From Deltaproteobacteria bacterium (lineage in GTDB: Bacteria > Desulfobacterota > Syntrophobacteria > BM002), in assembly GCA_022340905.1 (NCBI GenBank), contig JAJDNB010000250.1, positions 1-59,424 of the forward strand: a stretch of DNA of 59,424 nucleotides, given 5' to 3'. Both the position numbers and the translations under genes were made by a program. Under the pieces are notes generated by a model, which had not been told where the DNA came from, did no database searches, and worked only from the letters and a program-made list of their open reading frames with translations. Shown here piece by piece: positions 57,194 to 59,424 of the stretch. Positions within the stretch are counted from its first letter, which is position 1, and each line of letters starts with the position of its first letter.

Positions 57194-59424
57194 ATGAATG
57201 ATCCGGAGCGAGAGCAGTTGACGACCCACTCATCATTGCATCCACACAAGGGGAACGATTTTACCGGATATGGGGCTGCCGCGCAGCAATCTGCGGCTGA
57301 TGCTCCGGTAGTTGGCATACCCCGCGGTCTTCTCTATTTCAGGTACCAACCCTTATGGGCTACCTTTTTCTCCCACCTGGGTGTCAAGATTAGAGTATCA
57401 CAGCCCACCGAGCGATCCAGTTTCGACACCGCTCAGAGCCTCACTCGCAGCGATCTTTGCCTTCCCGTTAAAGTCTTTCTCGAGCATGTTTCCAGATTAA
57501 AAGATACGGTGGACTTTCTCCTGCTTCCAAGGGTCATCAGCGTGAGTCCCGATGCTTACATGTGCCCCAAGATCCTGGGATTGACCGACATTGTTCGCAA
57601 TGTTTTTGCCGATCTACCTTCGCTTCTAACCCCAAGGGTAAACGCCAAGCTTCCGAAACCCGAAGGATTTGCCGAGGCATGTTTAGAGGTGGGTCACCGT
57701 TTTAGTAGCAGTACGTCACAAGTGGAAATTGCCTGGCAGGCTGCTTGCAGAGCTCAAGGGAAGTTCGAACAAAGGCTGCTGAGATATCCTCTGGACGAGG
57801 CGTTGAAACCATGGGATCGAGCCTTTGCACCAAAAAACGGTAATGCCGAAATTTCGCCTCGATACCGCGTAGCAGTAATTGGCCGGCCCTACATCTCCTT
57901 TGATAGAGCCCTGAGTCATGACCTGCTGCATTTGCTCAAACGGTACGCTGTTGAGATTGTTACCCCAGAGTCAGTACCCGAGAAAATCATAGCCAGAGAG
58001 AGTGAGAGACTGTCAAAGAAAGTTTACTGGGAATTGGGAAGAGAACTGGTGGCCGCCGCTTTGCACTACATGAAGGACCCAGAGGTGGATGGCATCATCA
58101 ATGTTTCCAGCTTTGGCTGTGGCCAAGATTCCTTCACCAACGCTCTGGTGGAATATTTCGTCACCAAACACTCGAACAAGCCCATGCTCAGCTTGGTCAT
58201 GGATGAGCACACCGCCGATGGTGGGTTAAACACCAGAGTAGAAGCTTTTCTGGACATGGTGGAGCAGCGAAAAAAGAATGGTACCGTGCGCTTGAGTGAA
58301 CGGGGCAAGGTGCAAGGGACGTCTTGTGTTGGTGATCCTGCAACAAGACCCAAGTCCGCGAAAATGCATCTCACCATTCCACACATGGGACATCTCCACA
58401 TAGGTTTCGAGCAAGTGTTCAAAAATCTCGGTGTCCATATTACAATGCCACCCCGTCCCAATAAAGAAGCTTTGATGCTGGGTACGCGCTATTCACCGGA
58501 ATGTTCCTGCCTGCCCTTTAAAATGAATTTGGGCAATATGATCCAAGCACTGAATCAAGGCGCCACCGATATTATGATGCCTGGCGGTTTTGGCCCCTGT
58601 CGCTTTGGCTACTACAGCGTAATCCAGGAACAAATCCTAAGAGATCTGGGTTACGAGTTCAGGATGGGCCGTGCGGATGATCCGGACAGTCTTCGTGACA
58701 TGTTGGACATGGTCAAGAGAATCGCCGGGCTCAACACCAAGTGGGATTCATACAAAGTTTTCTTCTTCATTCTCCATCGTCTCGCCCTAGTGGACTGGGC
58801 CTTACGTCGTGCCCACTGGTTGCGGCCGAGGGAGGTCAACAGACGTTCCACTGACCGGGCACTGCGTCGCTGCCTTCAAATCATAGATGAAACAGGCAGA
58901 TTCCGTGACTTGTGGTTGGCTAAACGAAAGGTCCGGCAGATACTGAGCAACGTGGCCTGCGAACCTGAACGGCCTACTCTCAGAGTGGGAATCGTAGGTG
59001 AGATATTTATGGTACTGGAGCACTATGCCAACATGAACGTGGAGGAACGGCTAGGCGAGATGGGAGTTGAGGTGCACCGCGGCGTTTGGCTTAGTGACTG
59101 GTTAAATGACCGTTATCGGTTCAAACTTTTCCGGCGTAACCAGTTCCAGTGGTCCCTCCGGCAGGCCAGACCATACCTGTGTGAACCCAGCGGTGGTGAA
59201 AGTGTGAAATCGGTGGGGAAAACAGTGGCCTTTGCCAAAAGGGGATTTGACGGTGTCGTGCACCTCATGCCCTTTACCTGCATGCCTGAGCTGGTAGCTC
59301 AGACGATCTTGGCTAAAGTTTCTCGTGACTATAATATCCCAGTGCTCACCCTGATCTTCGATGAGCATACTTCACCCGGTGGAGTGCAAACTCGGTTGGA
59401 GGCCTTCGTAGATCTTCTTAACCG
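57194..59424 (+). CDS. COG3580-COG3581 fusion, acyl-CoA dehydratase/activase-related, 5' part
   Basis: Open frame of 743 codons with no stop before the window ends; start ATG 57194 (or 57206-type internal starts are unlikely). The N-terminal module (about 40-375) is DUF2229/COG3580: VVGIPRGLLYFRYQPLWATF, CLPVKVFLEHV, YMCPKILG, SFGCGQDSFTN and MDEHTADGGLNTRVEAF. The second module (about 390-743) is COG3581-like: PHMGHLHIGFEQVFKNLG, SPECSCLPFKMNLGNMIQAL, GGFGPCRFGYYSV and FDEHTSPGGVQTRLEAF. In both families the cysteines are thought to hold an iron-sulfur cluster as in 2-hydroxyacyl-CoA dehydratases. The two are often separate genes or joined behind a BadF-type ATPase; here the ATPase is not in front. 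Confidence 0.85.
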   Translation, partial: MNDPEREQLTTHSSLHPHKGNDFTGYGAAAQQSAADAPVVGIPRGLLYFRYQPLWATFFSHLGVKIRVSQPTERSSFDTAQSLTRSDLCLPVKVFLEHVSRLKDTVDFLLLPRVISVSPDAYMCPKILGLTDIVRNVFADLPSLLTPRVNAKLPKPEGFAEACLEVGHRFSSSTSQVEIAWQAACRAQGKFEQRLLRYPLDEALKPWDRAFAPKNGNAEISPRYRVAVIGRPYISFDRALSHDLLHLLKRYAVEIVTPESVPEKIIARESERLSKKVYWELGRELVAAALHYMKDPEVDGIINVSSFGCGQDSFTNALVEYFVTKHSNKPMLSLVMDEHTADGGLNTRVEAFLDMVEQRKKNGTVRLSERGKVQGTSCVGDPATRPKSAKMHLTIPHMGHLHIGFEQVFKNLGVHITMPPRPNKEALMLGTRYSPECSCLPFKMNLGNMIQALNQGATDIMMPGGFGPCRFGYYSVIQEQILRDLGYEFRMGRADDPDSLRDMLDMVKRIAGLNTKWDSYKVFFFILHRLALVDWALRRAHWLRPREVNRRSTDRALRRCLQIIDETGRFRDLWLAKRKVRQILSNVACEPERPTLRVGIVGEIFMVLEHYANMNVEERLGEMGVEVHRGVWLSDWLNDRYRFKLFRRNQFQWSLRQARPYLCEPSGGESVKSVGKTVAFAKRGFDGVVHLMPFTCMPELVAQTILAKVSRDYNIPVLTLIFDEHTSPGGVQTRLEAFVDLLN

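Overview
The window looks like chromosomal DNA of a Gram-negative anaerobe, most likely a member of the Desulfobacterota (the former Deltaproteobacteria). This is inferred from gene content, not from a marker gene: no rRNA or tRNA was recognised. A LolA-like carrier, an LpxL-type lipid A acyltransferase, an Omp85-type barrel and several lipoproteins point to an outer membrane. A full beta-oxidation set, a NuoE/NuoF/NuoG-type diaphorase without its partner, an old-yellow-enzyme reductase, a type IV pilin behind a sigma-54 promoter and a COG3580/COG3581-type protein related to acyl-CoA dehydratases fit that group.

Layout. 1-4.8 kb: 3' part of an HMG-CoA-lyase-like gene, an XRE/cupin regulator, an acyl-CoA dehydrogenase, and a chelatase locus in which chlI and chlD appear to be joined by a -1 programmed frameshift. 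4.9-10.2 kb (minus): livKHMGF transporter with its own promoter and an internal terminator. 10.5-16.5 kb (minus): tetR-fadE-fadA-fadB with a clear promoter and a FadR-type palindromic operator. 17-22.3 kb (plus): queF-yhhQ, serA, enoyl-CoA hydratase, an AhpD-like protein, a putative zinc protein and an FmdB-type zinc ribbon. 22.4-27.2 kb (minus): RNA methyltransferase in two pieces, a small membrane protein and two sensor kinases. 27.5-38.7 kb: fabH, a flavin oxidoreductase, a Cys-rich protein, an HD protein with an MFS exporter, radical SAM, dinB, GAF-GGDEF, FKBP and a lytic transglycosylase. 38.8-44 kb (minus): nuoEFG-like module, PilP-like protein and pilin. 44.3-53.1 kb (minus): envelope region with a phosphodiesterase-like protein, an Omp85-like barrel, a lipoprotein combining metalloprotease and propeller, a FabD-like acyltransferase, LolA and LpxL. 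53.3 kb to the end (plus): B12-binding radical SAM, SRPBCC lipoprotein, methyltransferase, two small exported proteins and a large COG3580-COG3581 fusion that runs off the window.

Two families of non-coding sequence run through the window. The first is a MITE-like element with TAGCCCGGATGTTTCAT ends, in three copies plus a fragment and a minimal hairpin; it repeatedly touches or supplies the stop codon of a neighbouring gene. The second is a set of intergenic arrays made of about ten short degenerate words, usually arranged as imperfect inverted repeats and in a recurring order.

The most notable single locus is the chelatase frameshift at 3964-3970, which has a dnaX-like arrangement (upstream Shine-Dalgarno, slippery heptamer, stop codon directly after it).
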